Virus record (IMG/VR): IMGVR_UViG_3300044641_005368
Location: 1 to 60,889 of that record
From: a virus
Length of the DNA stretch: 60,889 nt
Strand: one strand, 5' to 3'
The notes under the pieces are model-generated. The model ran no database searches. It saw only the letters and a list, made by a program, of their open reading frames with translations, and was not told the origin of the DNA. Of the stretch, positions 37,571 to 45,871 are shown piece by piece. Numbering within the stretch: the stretch's first letter is position 1; each line of letters opens with the position of its first letter. Both the position numbers and the translations under genes were made by a program.

Positions 37571-37936
37571 CTAGATAACTCCAGCTAGGTAGCCTTTTTC
37601 CTCTAGGTGTTGGGCAACTGAGCGAGTTACTGAATACTTTTGACCAGCTTTGAAGCTGTAATTGTTTCCTGCGCCAAGAGTCATATTTTCAATGTCTTCC
37701 ATAACGCGGATAACTACAGTCTCATCTTGCTTGCCAACCTGAATTGGGTCATCCACAATAACTGTCTGACGATCAGGAACAGTAGCGTCAATAACTTCTG
37801 TTTCGAGTCTAATCTGGGCTTCGGCGGTAGCCATGCTCATTCTTGATGCGCTTTCAGCTAGTGCTTCTGCATTAGCTTGTAGCGCTTCCTCACGGGCACG
37901 TCCTGTGACGTCCGTAGGCTTTACTTTACTTGCCAT
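37571..37936 (-). CDS. Hypothetical head protein following the capsid gene
   Basis: This 121-residue protein has a long Ala/Glu-rich N-terminal helix (REEALQANAEALAESASR) and a C-terminal small fold (NYSFKAGQKYSVTRSVAQHL). Genes with this layout commonly follow the major capsid gene in related phages, and a head-completion or decoration role is likely. It lies between two strong hairpins, so its mRNA level may be set separately from its neighbours. Confidence 0.7.
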   Translation of the reverse strand: MASKVKPTDVTGRAREEALQANAEALAESASRMSMATAEAQIRLETEVIDATVPDRQTVIVDDPIQVGKQDETVVIRVMEDIENMTLGAGNNYSFKAGQKYSVTRSVAQHLEEKGYLAGVI

Positions 37937-37971
37937 TTGTATTCTCCTAATTAATGACTGTGAATTGGTGA

Positions 37972-37995
37972 TTGGGGGCCCCGAAGGGCCCCCAA
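37972..37995 (-). terminator. Strong hairpin after capsid gene
   Basis: A perfect 10-bp stem TTGGGGGCCC/GGGCCCCCAA closes on TTCG in minus-strand sense. No T-tract follows on the minus strand; instead the plus strand has TTTTTT after the stem. It may act as an mRNA-stabilising 3-prime end or leaky terminator for the capsid message rather than a classic terminator. Confidence 0.55.
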
Positions 37996-38008
37996 CCTAT
38001 TAAGTTTT

Positions 38009-39079
38009 TTAGTTGGTTTCTGCAACAACAACAGCCTGGTCAGTGATAAGACCAAGACCGAAGATTGAGTACCAAGCAAGAGCGTGCTCACGACCGAAGT
38101 CAAGAATACCGCCGTCACGAAGTTCAACAGGAAGTGAAATAGCGTGACCGAATGCGTTGTCTCCGATGAAGAGTGCTGCATAACGATCTGCTGCTCCGTT
38201 ACCTGTCTTTGTAGCAGGAGTGATGTAACCTCCGCCAGGTGTAACTGTTGGGTTAGCAACAGTTGTGTCAGCTGAGTAGCCTGCGCCAGCTCCGCCAGCA
38301 ACCTTTAGAACCTGTGTTGTTTCGATGAATACGCAGTCGTATAGACGACCGATTTCACCTAGCATGAAGTTTCCTGGAGCTGCGTACTTTGTAACTTCAA
38401 TGAACTCAGGCATGTCGCGTAGGCGGCGTGACTGGTGTGGGTGAACAAACGCTACGTAGGTCTCGCCTAGGCGTGGGATGTTCTTGGTTGAGAGTGTCTC
38501 AACTGCGTCCTTGACTGTGTGTGGTGTCAAGTGGAAGTTACCTGTCATCGATGCACGTGAAGAACCTGTAGTTCCGTATGCGTACCAGTTGTTGACAGCT
38601 GTTAGCGCTGAGCGATCTTCACCGTAGATGGTTGAAGTTGCTGCGTATAGTGTGTCGCGTGAAAGCTGATCTAGGTAGACAGCCATGTTACGACCTAGAA
38701 GACGTGAAGCAGAAGCCATCACGTCATCGAAAGATGCGTTTAGAAGTAGCTCTGAAACAGCAAGAGCATAACCATGCTCAGATACTGTGATTGAGAACTG
38801 TTGCGCTGTTAGCGCGTTTGTCTGCATACGTACACCTTCAACAAGGCCGCTTGCGAAGCCAAGGTTGTTGTAACGCATGAAGTTAATCTGTAGACCAGGT
38901 GCAACACCTAGTTCTGTCTTCTTTACTGCAAACTGCTCAAAGCGAAGGATAGGCATTGCCTGGAAAAGGATTTCCTTTGACCAGATTGTCTGAATCGCTT
39001 GAGTCAGCTGTGTGTTTGTACCTGAGTACGCTGTAGGTGCTGCGGCTAAATTGCCGGTACCTGTAATACCAGATGCCAT
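38009..39079 (-). CDS. Major capsid protein (N4-gp56-like, HK97 fold)
   Basis: The 356-residue protein matches the N4-gp56 type capsid family in several places: QLTQAIQTIWSKEILFQAMP near residue 24, the turn FSITVSEHGYALAVSELLLN near 95, and HPHQSRRLRDMPEFIEV near 212. It assembles into the icosahedral shell. It follows the scaffold gene in standard order with an AAGGAG Shine-Dalgarno, and its codons look more uniform than those of its neighbours, as expected for a very abundant product. Confidence 0.92.
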   Translation of the reverse strand: MASGITGTGNLAAAPTAYSGTNTQLTQAIQTIWSKEILFQAMPILRFEQFAVKKTELGVAPGLQINFMRYNNLGFASGLVEGVRMQTNALTAQQFSITVSEHGYALAVSELLLNASFDDVMASASRLLGRNMAVYLDQLSRDTLYAATSTIYGEDRSALTAVNNWYAYGTTGSSRASMTGNFHLTPHTVKDAVETLSTKNIPRLGETYVAFVHPHQSRRLRDMPEFIEVTKYAAPGNFMLGEIGRLYDCVFIETTQVLKVAGGAGAGYSADTTVANPTVTPGGGYITPATKTGNGAADRYAALFIGDNAFGHAISLPVELRDGGILDFGREHALAWYSIFGLGLITDQAVVVAETN

Positions 39080-39121
39080 TATTTATTGACTCCTTGTTTA
39101 TTGGGATATGGGATTTTGGGT

Positions 39122-39916
39122 TTAACCGAATAAGCCGCGGGTCTGTCCTTGAGCTTTAGGGCTCAAAAGTCGACTCCTATATTTAGCGTAATCATTCATC
39201 GGCATGGCTGCAATTTCTTCAGCCGTAAACTGTCGTTGCTCCGTATTAGTTTCCAAAGGTCCGGCGGGAGGAGTTGTGATACTCGTCCCTTTCATTTCTC
39301 TCCGTGCGTTCTGCATTGCAGACTGCGCGGATTCTAGAATTTTTGCTGAACGTTCTCTCAAACCTGCAATACTTGCGTCAATCTCTTCGCGGGTGTTTCC
39401 GCTAACTAGATCGAGAAGTTCAGGAATGATAGTTTCGCGCTCAGTTTCAAGCGTTTGCTGGCGGTACGCCTGCAAATCTGCAAAAGACTTTTCGCGCTCC
39501 AGAAGAGCGAAGGCACGTTCACGTTCTTGGCGCTCACGTTCCAACTGCTCCTTCCACTCGCTCTCTTTCTTTAGTAGGAGGTCCTTAGCGGACATCTCTC
39601 CTTCTTCTAAAGACTTAAGACGTTCTGCTTCTGCTCTTTCAGCTTCAGCACGACGAGCGTTTTCCTCTTCTTTTTCTTTCTTAATAGAAGCAAGCTCTTC
39701 CTTCAGAGATTCAATCTGAGGGTATAGCTTCTCCTTCTCCTGAGAGCGAACCTTTGCTAAATCTTCATCTGTGTAAAACTTATTAAGATTTACAGCTGTT
39801 GAATTAGTAGTGTTCGCAGTAGTAACAGCCGGAGCGTCAACGCCCGACACGTTTACAACTGGAGCTGTTCCGGCTTCGCCTGCAAAGGCTGCTGCCATGT
39901 TTTCTGCAGTTTCCAT
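39122..39916 (-). CDS. Capsid scaffold protein
   Basis: The 264-residue protein is dominated by a long charged coiled coil (about residues 65-165, for example EKEKLYPQIESLKEELASIK and ERERQERERAFALLEREK), as in scaffolding proteins that template the procapsid. A flexible Ala/Thr-rich start and a C-terminal patch (NDYAKYRSRLLSPKAQGQ) that could touch the shell flank it. It is located between portal and capsid genes, the usual place. No protease motif is visible, so maturation cleavage is not evident here. Confidence 0.88.
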   Translation of the reverse strand: METAENMAAAFAGEAGTAPVVNVSGVDAPAVTTANTTNSTAVNLNKFYTDEDLAKVRSQEKEKLYPQIESLKEELASIKKEKEEENARRAEAERAEAERLKSLEEGEMSAKDLLLKKESEWKEQLERERQERERAFALLEREKSFADLQAYRQQTLETERETIIPELLDLVSGNTREEIDASIAGLRERSAKILESAQSAMQNARREMKGTSITTPPAGPLETNTEQRQFTAEEIAAMPMNDYAKYRSRLLSPKAQGQTRGLFG

Positions 39917-40037
39917 CGTACATCCTTTGTGTTCTCTGGGTCGTTTTCCGAATGAGCCGAAGCCCGTAGCACATATGACCTAACGTATGTATCTTTATTC
40001 TTTCCTTTTAGTATGAAATTGTCAGCGTAAATCGCTT

Positions 40038-41741
40038 TTATTTTTCATACTCTTCTGGATTACGCCTCTGTGGGAGAACGGTTCCATAAGCTTCAGTTAC
40101 CAACTTGTTGCGGAGGTCGGCTTCTCCCATGTCTGCAACTTGCAGAGCTTCATCCATTGTTGGAGGCATCATTGCTGGCAGCGCTGCCCCAGCTTCACCA
40201 GGAACCCCTGGTTTACCACCAGTTTCTGGGTTTGGCATGGTTCCGGTAAGTTCAGCAATTTCTTGCTCAATCTGGGTCTGCATAAGCTTAAGTGCGCCAT
40301 CTGCAATAGCGTCATCCATAAGTTCTTGACGGATTTCGTTGAGCTTCTCTGCTGGGAACTCTTCTCCAAGAGTACGAAGAGCGCCTTCTTTAGATTCAAT
40401 ACCAAGTGAAAGCTTGGACTGAATTTCGTTAAGCGCAATTAGCTTATCTAGAGGCAGCGGCTGTGGGAAATGTACATAAGACTGGTATGTGAGAGGGTCT
40501 TGTGGGTCTAGACGGTCTAGCTGACCTCTTTTTAGCTTAACATTAGTTGTTGGGTCCCAAATCAATACTTCTGGCTCTTTAATAGCAAGGCTAAGAAGGA
40601 TTAACTCATTAACGCGCTCAAGACCGCGTGCGTACTGAATAATCTTTTGGTGGTAACGAGCCATCAATGGTTGGAACTGAATAGAAAGAGCAACACCAGA
40701 GGTGTTAGAGATTGGCTGTGCCTGACCTAGAGCGGTCTCGGGAATACCAATCATTTCGTGCATTGACTTCTTGAGAAGCGCCATGAATTCCATAGCGCCC
40801 TTTAAACCTTGTGAACCACCTTCTAGGTTTTCTACCTTTGCGTCTTTTGGTAGTCCGCCCCAGACTTTATTAGCACCTTTTTCAAGCTGAGAAGCCTTTG
40901 CACCGATGATAACTGTGACTGGCGCGGCGTGGTAATTAACGATGTCCGAAACGTCCGTAGCAGTTTCATTGTAAGCGCGATTAATGTTAGTAATGTCATG
41001 GCAATCAGCAAGACCCCAAGGAGAACCAGAGATACGCACATTTGGAATATGAATAACGGGAATAGTGCCAAGCGGGTTAGGGCGAGAGTCAATAAGTTCG
41101 TCGTTGATGTACTCTTCAATGATGTCATCTGTAAGGATTTCTGTGTAAGTGAATACTTGACGGGTGCCTTCAAGAGATGTGCCCCAAAAACGATACTTGA
41201 GCTTAAAACGAATTAAACGCTCGCGGTCGTGAGGGTGGAACTCTGGAAATGCAAAAGATGAGTTAAGTGGCAGGATACGAACTCGTCCTGGATGTTGACG
41301 TCCTGCGGCATCTGCCCAAGCCTCTTCATACGCAACCTTAATAAAGCAGTCGCCAGAAACGCTTCCCTGCTGACCGATTTCCCAAAGCACTGTTGCCTTG
41401 TTGTTATCTACTTCCCACACACGCTCAAGTAGGTCTGGAACAATAGCCTCTGTCTCTTTTGGAGATCTAAAGCTAACACCCTTACCAAAGGTAAAGTTAA
41501 TAAGAAAATCTGTGAATGCGCGGAAATAATTAAGTACTAATTGCGTTTCGCCAGTTTGACGTCGGTATGAATAGTGGTGACCGAGGTACATCGCCCAGTT
41601 AAGAGAGTAGCGATTTAAACGAGGGCCGTGTACTTCAAATTCTTCATCCGCAAGCTCAACAAGGCCAAGCGGGGAAATGGAGATGGTTAAGTCGGAAGAC
41701 GCCGCTCGATAACTCGGAGGCGAAAAATCAATACCGCTCAC
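40038..41741 (-). CDS. Portal protein
   Basis: The 567-residue protein shows portal features: an N-terminal NWAMYLGHHYSYRRQTGETQ and YFRAFTDFLINFTFGKG, a central wing region (IPVIHIPNVRISGSPWGLAD), and GIPETALGQAQPISNTSGVA near residue 343 in the clip or stem area. It forms the dodecameric vertex through which DNA is packaged. It lies between terminase and scaffold genes. It starts at GTG after AGGTGG. The C-terminal 60 residues are Pro/Gly-rich and probably disordered. Confidence 0.9.
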   Translation of the reverse strand: MSGIDFSPPSYRAASSDLTISISPLGLVELADEEFEVHGPRLNRYSLNWAMYLGHHYSYRRQTGETQLVLNYFRAFTDFLINFTFGKGVSFRSPKETEAIVPDLLERVWEVDNNKATVLWEIGQQGSVSGDCFIKVAYEEAWADAAGRQHPGRVRILPLNSSFAFPEFHPHDRERLIRFKLKYRFWGTSLEGTRQVFTYTEILTDDIIEEYINDELIDSRPNPLGTIPVIHIPNVRISGSPWGLADCHDITNINRAYNETATDVSDIVNYHAAPVTVIIGAKASQLEKGANKVWGGLPKDAKVENLEGGSQGLKGAMEFMALLKKSMHEMIGIPETALGQAQPISNTSGVALSIQFQPLMARYHQKIIQYARGLERVNELILLSLAIKEPEVLIWDPTTNVKLKRGQLDRLDPQDPLTYQSYVHFPQPLPLDKLIALNEIQSKLSLGIESKEGALRTLGEEFPAEKLNEIRQELMDDAIADGALKLMQTQIEQEIAELTGTMPNPETGGKPGVPGEAGAALPAMMPPTMDEALQVADMGEADLRNKLVTEAYGTVLPQRRNPEEYEK

Positions 41742-41792
41742 TTAACCACCTTACTTAGCATGCCCGAAGGCTACCACAAAAACTAGGAAAAT

Positions 41793-42107
41793 TTAGTAAC
41801 CGCGTTGGCGTTCGCCGCGGATGTTAGCTTTGCCAACTGGCTTAGTAACTTTTTCTTTCCGTGCTTTTTCTTCTTTTTGACGCTTCTCTTGATCGTAATC
41901 TCTGAAGCGTGGATCAATTTCTTTCTTTGAATCCACAAAGTTTCCACCCATTTGAACATAATGAGAGTGGACCCAGTGTGCGGCGGCAGGAGAAGGATAT
42001 GTAGTGAACTTAGCTCGCGCCTGAGCGGTGAGCATGTTCCAAAGTTTTGGGTTAGCGGGATTACGCTTCGGACCCTTTTGTACTTCTTGACCTGTATTTA
42101 ACGCCAC
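41793..42107 (-). CDS. Hypothetical basic protein before portal
   Basis: This 104-residue protein has a well-patterned N-terminal domain (NPKLWNMLTAQARAKFTTYP, then AAAHWVHSHYVQMGGNFVD) and a Lys/Arg/Glu helix tail. It resembles small conserved proteins of packaging regions in actinophages without known role. It starts at GTG with AGGAATTC before it. It lies below a hairpin at 42132-42170. Confidence 0.7.
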   Translation of the reverse strand: MALNTGQEVQKGPKRNPANPKLWNMLTAQARAKFTTYPSPAAAHWVHSHYVQMGGNFVDSKKEIDPRFRDYDQEKRQKEEKARKEKVTKPVGKANIRGERQRGY

Positions 42108-42131
42108 AATGAATTCCTAAACACTAGAAGA

Positions 42132-42170
42132 CCTACCCCCGCCAGCCTTGTCGATCTGAACGGGGGTAGG
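42132..42170 (-). terminator. Hairpin, probable terminator or attenuator
   Basis: A perfect 10-bp stem CCTACCCCCG/CGGGGGTAGG encloses a 19-nt loop, followed in minus-strand sense by TCTTCTAGTGTTTAGG, weakly T-rich. It stands between two small genes of the packaging block and may reduce read-through toward the portal gene. Confidence 0.5.
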
Positions 42171-42177
42171 AACTTAA

Positions 42178-42576
42178 TTAGTCTTCTACTACTGCTGGGT
42201 TTAGAGCTGCTTGACGTGATCCTGAACGGAACTCGCGCTCAAATGTGTTTTCGCCATGGTTAGCGAAAGCGCCTGCTGAAAACTCAGACAAGTTATTTGG
42301 TGCTTCCACCCAAGCTGCTGAACCAACGTGTGCGCGTTCACGCATTGTCTCTTCTGCAGTCTTTGTGTGCACTGGCTTGTTACGGTTTGGACGTCCTGGT
42401 GCTGGCTCGTAGCCTTGCATAGCTCCGTTTGTGAACTGAGCTGGAACATCTGTATCTGTTGCTACGCCCTCTTCAAAACGAAGTGGTCCGCGCTGGCCTG
42501 GTGTGGCACCAGCCATTTTGCGGTCATACATATTTCCAGCTTTTTCTGGAAACTTTGGTGATGGTGCGATTGACAT
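42178..42576 (-). CDS. Hypothetical protein after terminase
   Basis: This 132-residue protein has mostly polar, Pro/Gly/Asn-rich sequence (SPKFPEKAGNMYDRKMAGAT, later RSGSRQAALNPAVVED) and looks largely unstructured. An AGGAG Shine-Dalgarno lies within a 12-bp palindrome upstream of the ATG. Comparable linear proteins sit beside terminase genes in some actinophages. No function is recognised. Confidence 0.68.
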   Translation of the reverse strand: MSIAPSPKFPEKAGNMYDRKMAGATPGQRGPLRFEEGVATDTDVPAQFTNGAMQGYEPAPGRPNRNKPVHTKTAEETMRERAHVGSAAWVEAPNNLSEFSAGAFANHGENTFEREFRSGSRQAALNPAVVED

Positions 42577-42583
42577 ATAAACT

Positions 42584-42608
42584 CCTAAATTTAGGTTGAG
42601 GTACCTCA
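42584..42608 (-). promoter_or_regulatory. Two adjacent perfect 12-bp palindromes
   Basis: CCTAAATTTAGG (42584-42595) and TGAGGTACCTCA (42597-42608) are separated by one base. The first overlaps the Shine-Dalgarno of the gene at 42178, the second touches a candidate -10 element. They could be operator half-sites or small RNA hairpins that hide the ribosome site. Confidence 0.4.
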
Positions 42609-42637
42609 GATAAAGTGTGCTACGTATTTTGGTGCAA
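42608..42637 (-). promoter_or_regulatory. Candidate promoter downstream of terminase
   Basis: In minus-strand sense TTGCAC (42632-42637) and TTATCT (42608-42613) are spaced by 18 nt, resembling a sigma-70-type promoter. It would drive the portal-capsid block, with the palindromes lying at the expected transcription start. Confidence 0.35.
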
Positions 42638-42655
42638 GTCAGGCTAAAGTGGCAA

Positions 42656-44245
42656 TTATCTAGAAAAGAAGGGGGAGCTGGAAACTTCTACCTGCGGCAT
42701 GGTTAGGTCCATAGTTAAAGACACAGCAATAGCTAGGCTATCCGCGTAGTCATCGTGGGCATGGGCTTCTTCCGGGGCATGGGCTAAAAAGTTAGGTCCG
42801 GTGAACTTGGTTTCTAAGTCAGTCATCTGTTGATAAAACCGCTTCCAAGTACGAAGTCTGCGAGTTTTTGCATGTGCAGGCCAACCAACCATACGGCGAT
42901 CAATTAGCGCTTTAAGGTGCTTCCAACGCTTAGATTGTTCAGGCTGGCTACTGCCTATAGCGTGAACCTCTGCTCTTGGAAGCAAAAGTTTAAGTCGCTG
43001 GGCCACTGCGTCACCTACACCATTGGCATCTACACCTACAGCTAGTACGTCATAGTTATTTAAAAAGTTAACAATTTGAAAGTACTGATCTTCCCAGTCA
43101 TCGCCTTGGATTTCCATCCAGTTAAGAATGCGGTGGTCAAAATACCCAAATTCATCAGGTCGATCCCAGTCAACCCATACAACTGTAACAACTGTGGAGT
43201 CCATTTTGCGAGCAGGGTCAATCCCCACTACCACTGGAGTTCTATGCCAAGCCTTAACAGTTTCTTGTGAAGTGTCCCCCAATTCATCCATAACGGTGGA
43301 TGTAATGAACATGCCGCGCTCAAGCAGCCACTTACAACTGTATGACATTTGGAACTCATCTGAGTCCTCGCCGATACGAAGCATCTCTTTTTTAATAAAC
43401 TTACCGTAGTTTAAATTAACCTTTGCTACATCCCGCCAATCCCACTCGAAGTGGTTCTGACGATTACCACGCCCAGTTTGACGGCGTTTGTTTAATTGAA
43501 TAGAACGGTAAAAGTTATTCTTGCTTGTAGTAGGGGTACCCGTTTTAACCATAGTACCTGAGTAGTACGCAAGCATAGGAGAGATTGACTTAGACACTAC
43601 GAAGTCATCTGCCTCTTGACACTCGTCAATAACAATAAGGTGGAAAGACTTAGATTCAATCTTTGCGCGAGGGTTAGCAGTCATCATCATAAGGCTACTG
43701 CCTGAGTTCTTAAGTTTAATTTGTCGTGTAACTCCGGGGACTTTTCCAAGGGAGTCATCAATCTCTGGGTCACCTAATATCTCTAGGGCACGCTCAGAGG
43801 TAAGTCGATTTACTGTACGACCAAAGAGTGTTTCTACCTGACCTTCAACTGGAGCAAACATGCCAATCCAGATACCGTCTTTAAAGCGGCCTAGTAGGTC
43901 TGGGTACATCTTTGCTAAGCGGGGTAAAAGAACCATAAGTGTGGCTACTGTATTAGCAATAGTTTCTGACTTGCCTGACTGACGAGCAGCAAGAGCAGTT
44001 ACCTCTTCGCCGTCATTAATAATTACAGATTCAATTACGCGTCTAGCGAGCGGTAATTGGTAGGGGTGCAGGTCATGGCCGACTAATGCGCTCATAAATT
44101 GAATGCACCTATCGACGAGCATCTTAACGAACTCTTTAGATAGCTCGTCTAAGTCATCCTCATCGTCCTCAGACGGGAGTAACTCCTCATCCTCTTCGGG
44201 TAGGAGCTCGTCTTCGTCTAGTTCATCAAACAAGTTGTTTTCCAT
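42656..44245 (-). CDS. terL: Terminase large subunit
   Basis: The 529-residue protein has an ATPase domain with Walker A AARQSGKSETIANT (about 86-99), Walker B LIVIDECQEADDF (about 208-220) and a motif III-like TGTPTTSKNNFY. The C-terminal nuclease domain has the acidic strands VVGIDPARKMDS and VLAVGVDANGVGD. It cuts and pumps DNA into the procapsid through the portal. The N-terminus is unusually acidic (residues 6-35 mostly Asp and Glu). No separate small terminase subunit is recognised nearby; one of the small upstream genes could serve. Confidence 0.93.
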   Translation of the reverse strand: MENNLFDELDEDELLPEEDEELLPSEDDEDDLDELSKEFVKMLVDRCIQFMSALVGHDLHPYQLPLARRVIESVIINDGEEVTALAARQSGKSETIANTVATLMVLLPRLAKMYPDLLGRFKDGIWIGMFAPVEGQVETLFGRTVNRLTSERALEILGDPEIDDSLGKVPGVTRQIKLKNSGSSLMMMTANPRAKIESKSFHLIVIDECQEADDFVVSKSISPMLAYYSGTMVKTGTPTTSKNNFYRSIQLNKRRQTGRGNRQNHFEWDWRDVAKVNLNYGKFIKKEMLRIGEDSDEFQMSYSCKWLLERGMFITSTVMDELGDTSQETVKAWHRTPVVVGIDPARKMDSTVVTVVWVDWDRPDEFGYFDHRILNWMEIQGDDWEDQYFQIVNFLNNYDVLAVGVDANGVGDAVAQRLKLLLPRAEVHAIGSSQPEQSKRWKHLKALIDRRMVGWPAHAKTRRLRTWKRFYQQMTDLETKFTGPNFLAHAPEEAHAHDDYADSLAIAVSLTMDLTMPQVEVSSSPFFSR

Positions 44246-44272
44246 ATTAAGGTTAGTTTAGTAGAAAACACT

Positions 44273-44298
44273 TAGCCTGGGCTGTTATACCCAGGCTA
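44273..44298 (-). terminator. Intrinsic terminator before terminase
   Basis: A 9-bp perfect stem TAGCCTGGG/CCCAGGCTA with an 8-nt loop is followed on the minus strand by AGTGTTTTCT. It separates the small-gene group from terL, implying separate control or a leaky stop. Confidence 0.6.
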
Positions 44299-44347
44299 GA
44301 TGTTACCTACTACACGGGGAGAGGAAGTAAGAGGTGGCGTAATACTA

Positions 44348-44611
44348 TCACAAGTTTACGCGTGTCATGCGAGCGTTCAAAGCATCTACAACTGCATGAA
44401 GTGCTTCGGCACCAGCTAAAGCTTCACGCAAAGATACTTCATCACGATTCTTGGAGTACGCAGATAAACATCGGCCCAACTCAAATAGTGCTTGGTCAGC
44501 CCACATCTCTAGCTCCCCAGTTGGAATGCGAGAAACTCGTTTTGCAACCTTTTCTGGGAAAGGTTTAACCCAGGGCGCTTTCTTCTTAAAAAGTGTCATT
44601 GTATAGCCCAT
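44348..44611 (-). CDS. Small helical protein, possible packaging factor
   Basis: The product (87 residues, or 83 if the second ATG at 44599 is used) begins with a basic patch (TLFKKKAPWVKPFPEKVAK) followed by helices (LEMWADQALFELGRCLSAY, EALAGAEALHAVVDALNAR). Small helical DNA-binding-like proteins just before terL are often small terminase subunits, but this one is shorter than usual and has no clear HTH. It overlaps the upstream gene by up to 26 nt. Confidence 0.65.
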   Translation of the reverse strand: MGYTMTLFKKKAPWVKPFPEKVAKRVSRIPTGELEMWADQALFELGRCLSAYSKNRDEVSLREALAGAEALHAVVDALNARMTRVNL

Positions 44612-44879
44612 CGTTTGGGGTCCAGGCTGTTCGGCCTTTCATAGCTTTCATCATGATTAAGTCGACATCCTCGTCTGTTAAAAGGTGAGGGTCTTTGACG
44701 GTCTTAAAAAACACGCCAATGTAATATCCAGGTTTTGTAAAAGGAAGTCTAAATACCAAACAACGCCCAGAGCGAAACGGTATTTCGGTTTCTTGGGTAT
44801 GGCCAATTTCTACTACCGGCAATAAGTGGCGATGGTAGTACTGCAGTGTTCCAACGTATAGTGGTCCAAGTGTTCTCAT
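44586..44879 (-). CDS. Hypothetical protein
   Basis: This 97-residue protein has a beta-rich first half (PLYVGTLQYYHRHLLPVVEI, then GRCLVFRLPFTKPGYYIGVF) and an Asp/Glu-rich helix. It is unfamiliar. The start overlaps the upstream stop as TAATG, and the end overlaps the next gene, so translation is coupled along this small-gene string before the terminase. Confidence 0.68.
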   Translation of the reverse strand: MRTLGPLYVGTLQYYHRHLLPVVEIGHTQETEIPFRSGRCLVFRLPFTKPGYYIGVFFKTVKDPHLLTDEDVDLIMMKAMKGRTAWTPNDGLYNDTF

Positions 44880-45331
44880 TAGGAGTTTAAGAATACCCTA
44901 ATTTCTTCCGGAAGTGAAGAGGGATCGCATGGCCCCATGTCATCGTGGCCATCTAGTCCTGAGCCGCTTAGGTACTTACCTGTCGAATCGCTGGCTTTTA
45001 ACCCAGTCCAAAAGTTAGAGGGTATGTCGCGGTACTCCCACCAAGTGCCATCTCTAAAAACAACAATCAAGCGCATTTCTTCTGGGCTATAAGCAATCTT
45101 TCGTGCGCGAGGCCTTGCAGAGTTAGTTGTGGGAGCGTTAGATCTTTTATATGTAGCTGGGGCTTCAACCGGGTTCATCTTCTCCCAAGTCGTGGCCACA
45201 TCAAGCGCTTCCTGCATGCGCATGGAAAGATTGAGAATACGGTTTGCTTGGTCTTCTCGTTGCTTTTGCTGTTGCTGTCTAAAGCTTTGCCCCTTAGAGT
45301 CATTCTTAGGCATCGGCATCCTCACAGACAT
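44879..45331 (-). CDS. KTSC-domain protein
   Basis: The 150-residue protein has a Gln-rich helical first half (SFRQQQQKQREDQANRILN) and a C-terminal KTSC-like domain at about 77-130: KIAYSPEEMRLIVVFRDGTW, then NFWTGLKASDSTGKYLSG. KTSC domains are small beta-rich folds of unclear role, frequent in phages and sometimes fused to lysyl-tRNA synthetase. An assembly role is likely but unproven. The start lies inside the preceding zinc-protein gene. Confidence 0.75.
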   Translation of the reverse strand: MSVRMPMPKNDSKGQSFRQQQQKQREDQANRILNLSMRMQEALDVATTWEKMNPVEAPATYKRSNAPTTNSARPRARKIAYSPEEMRLIVVFRDGTWWEYRDIPSNFWTGLKASDSTGKYLSGSGLDGHDDMGPCDPSSLPEEIRVFLNS

Positions 45332-45578
45332 GTTCTTCTGTTTTGTTTTCAGGAACTCTTGCTAAACAAGTGCCACATCGCAAAACGCGGATTGGCTTAT
45401 AGTTATTCTGTGCGGTAGCTCCCATTGGGAAGTCTCCACCGTCTTCGCTGTATTGCGGTATGTAGTCATCCACAATGTCAGGTTCCCTAAATAACTCTCT
45501 AGGAAACGGGCCTACTGGATCCATGACGTGGTCAGGAACCGCGTGGATTTGTACAGCAGCTTTTCTAGTTACTCTCAT
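45306..45578 (-). CDS. Small zinc-finger-like protein
   Basis: The product (about 90 residues) ends with LRCGTCLARVPENKTEEHVC, a CxxC...HxC pattern that could bind zinc, after a linear part containing HAVPDHVMDPVGPFPREL. I choose the ATG at 45576-45578, inside the upstream stop region with AGGAAGAAG before it, over an upstream TTG. Function unknown; it overlaps the KTSC gene by 26 nt. Confidence 0.68.
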   Translation of the reverse strand: MRVTRKAAVQIHAVPDHVMDPVGPFPRELFREPDIVDDYIPQYSEDGGDFPMGATAQNNYKPIRVLRCGTCLARVPENKTEEHVCEDADA

Positions 45579-45789
45579 CTGCAGGGGCTTCTTCCTCAAC
45601 AGTAGATTCTTCTACCGGAGCCGCTGCTTTTTTCTTTGCCTTTGGGGCCTCTGCTAATGGGAAGTGTCCGGTTGATGCTCGTGCTCGTAACCAAGTAGGC
45701 AAGCATTCAGCGCAATAGTCAAGTGGGTTTGCTCCTGGATCCGCAACAGTGTAGACAGCATCTGCTGGGCAGTTTACGCATTTAATCAT
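45565..45789 (-). CDS. Small zinc-ribbon protein
   Basis: The 74-residue product starts MIKCVNCPADAVYTVADPG, with a second pair in YCAECLPTWL, giving a CxxC-CxxC zinc ribbon, followed by a Lys/Ala patch and an acidic Glu-rich tail. Such ribbons are common in actinophage genomes. An AGGAGATAAA ribosome site precedes the ATG; it is the first gene after the terminator at 45834. Confidence 0.75.
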   Translation of the reverse strand: MIKCVNCPADAVYTVADPGANPLDYCAECLPTWLRARASTGHFPLAEAPKAKKKAAAPVEESTVEEEAPADESN

Positions 45790-45833
45790 TTTATCTCCTA
45801 GTTCGGATATTATTCTAGCCCATAAAGCAAAAA

Positions 45834-45854
45834 GGGCGGGTAGTTAACCCGCCC
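45834..45854 (-). terminator. Intrinsic terminator after membrane gene
   Basis: An 8-bp stem GGGCGGGT/ACCCGCCC with a 5-nt loop is followed on the minus strand by CCTTTTTGCTTT, a clear U-tract. It ends, or strongly attenuates, the short transcript of the two membrane-protein genes. Confidence 0.8.
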
Positions 45855-45871
45855 CCAGTGCTGTGTCTTTA

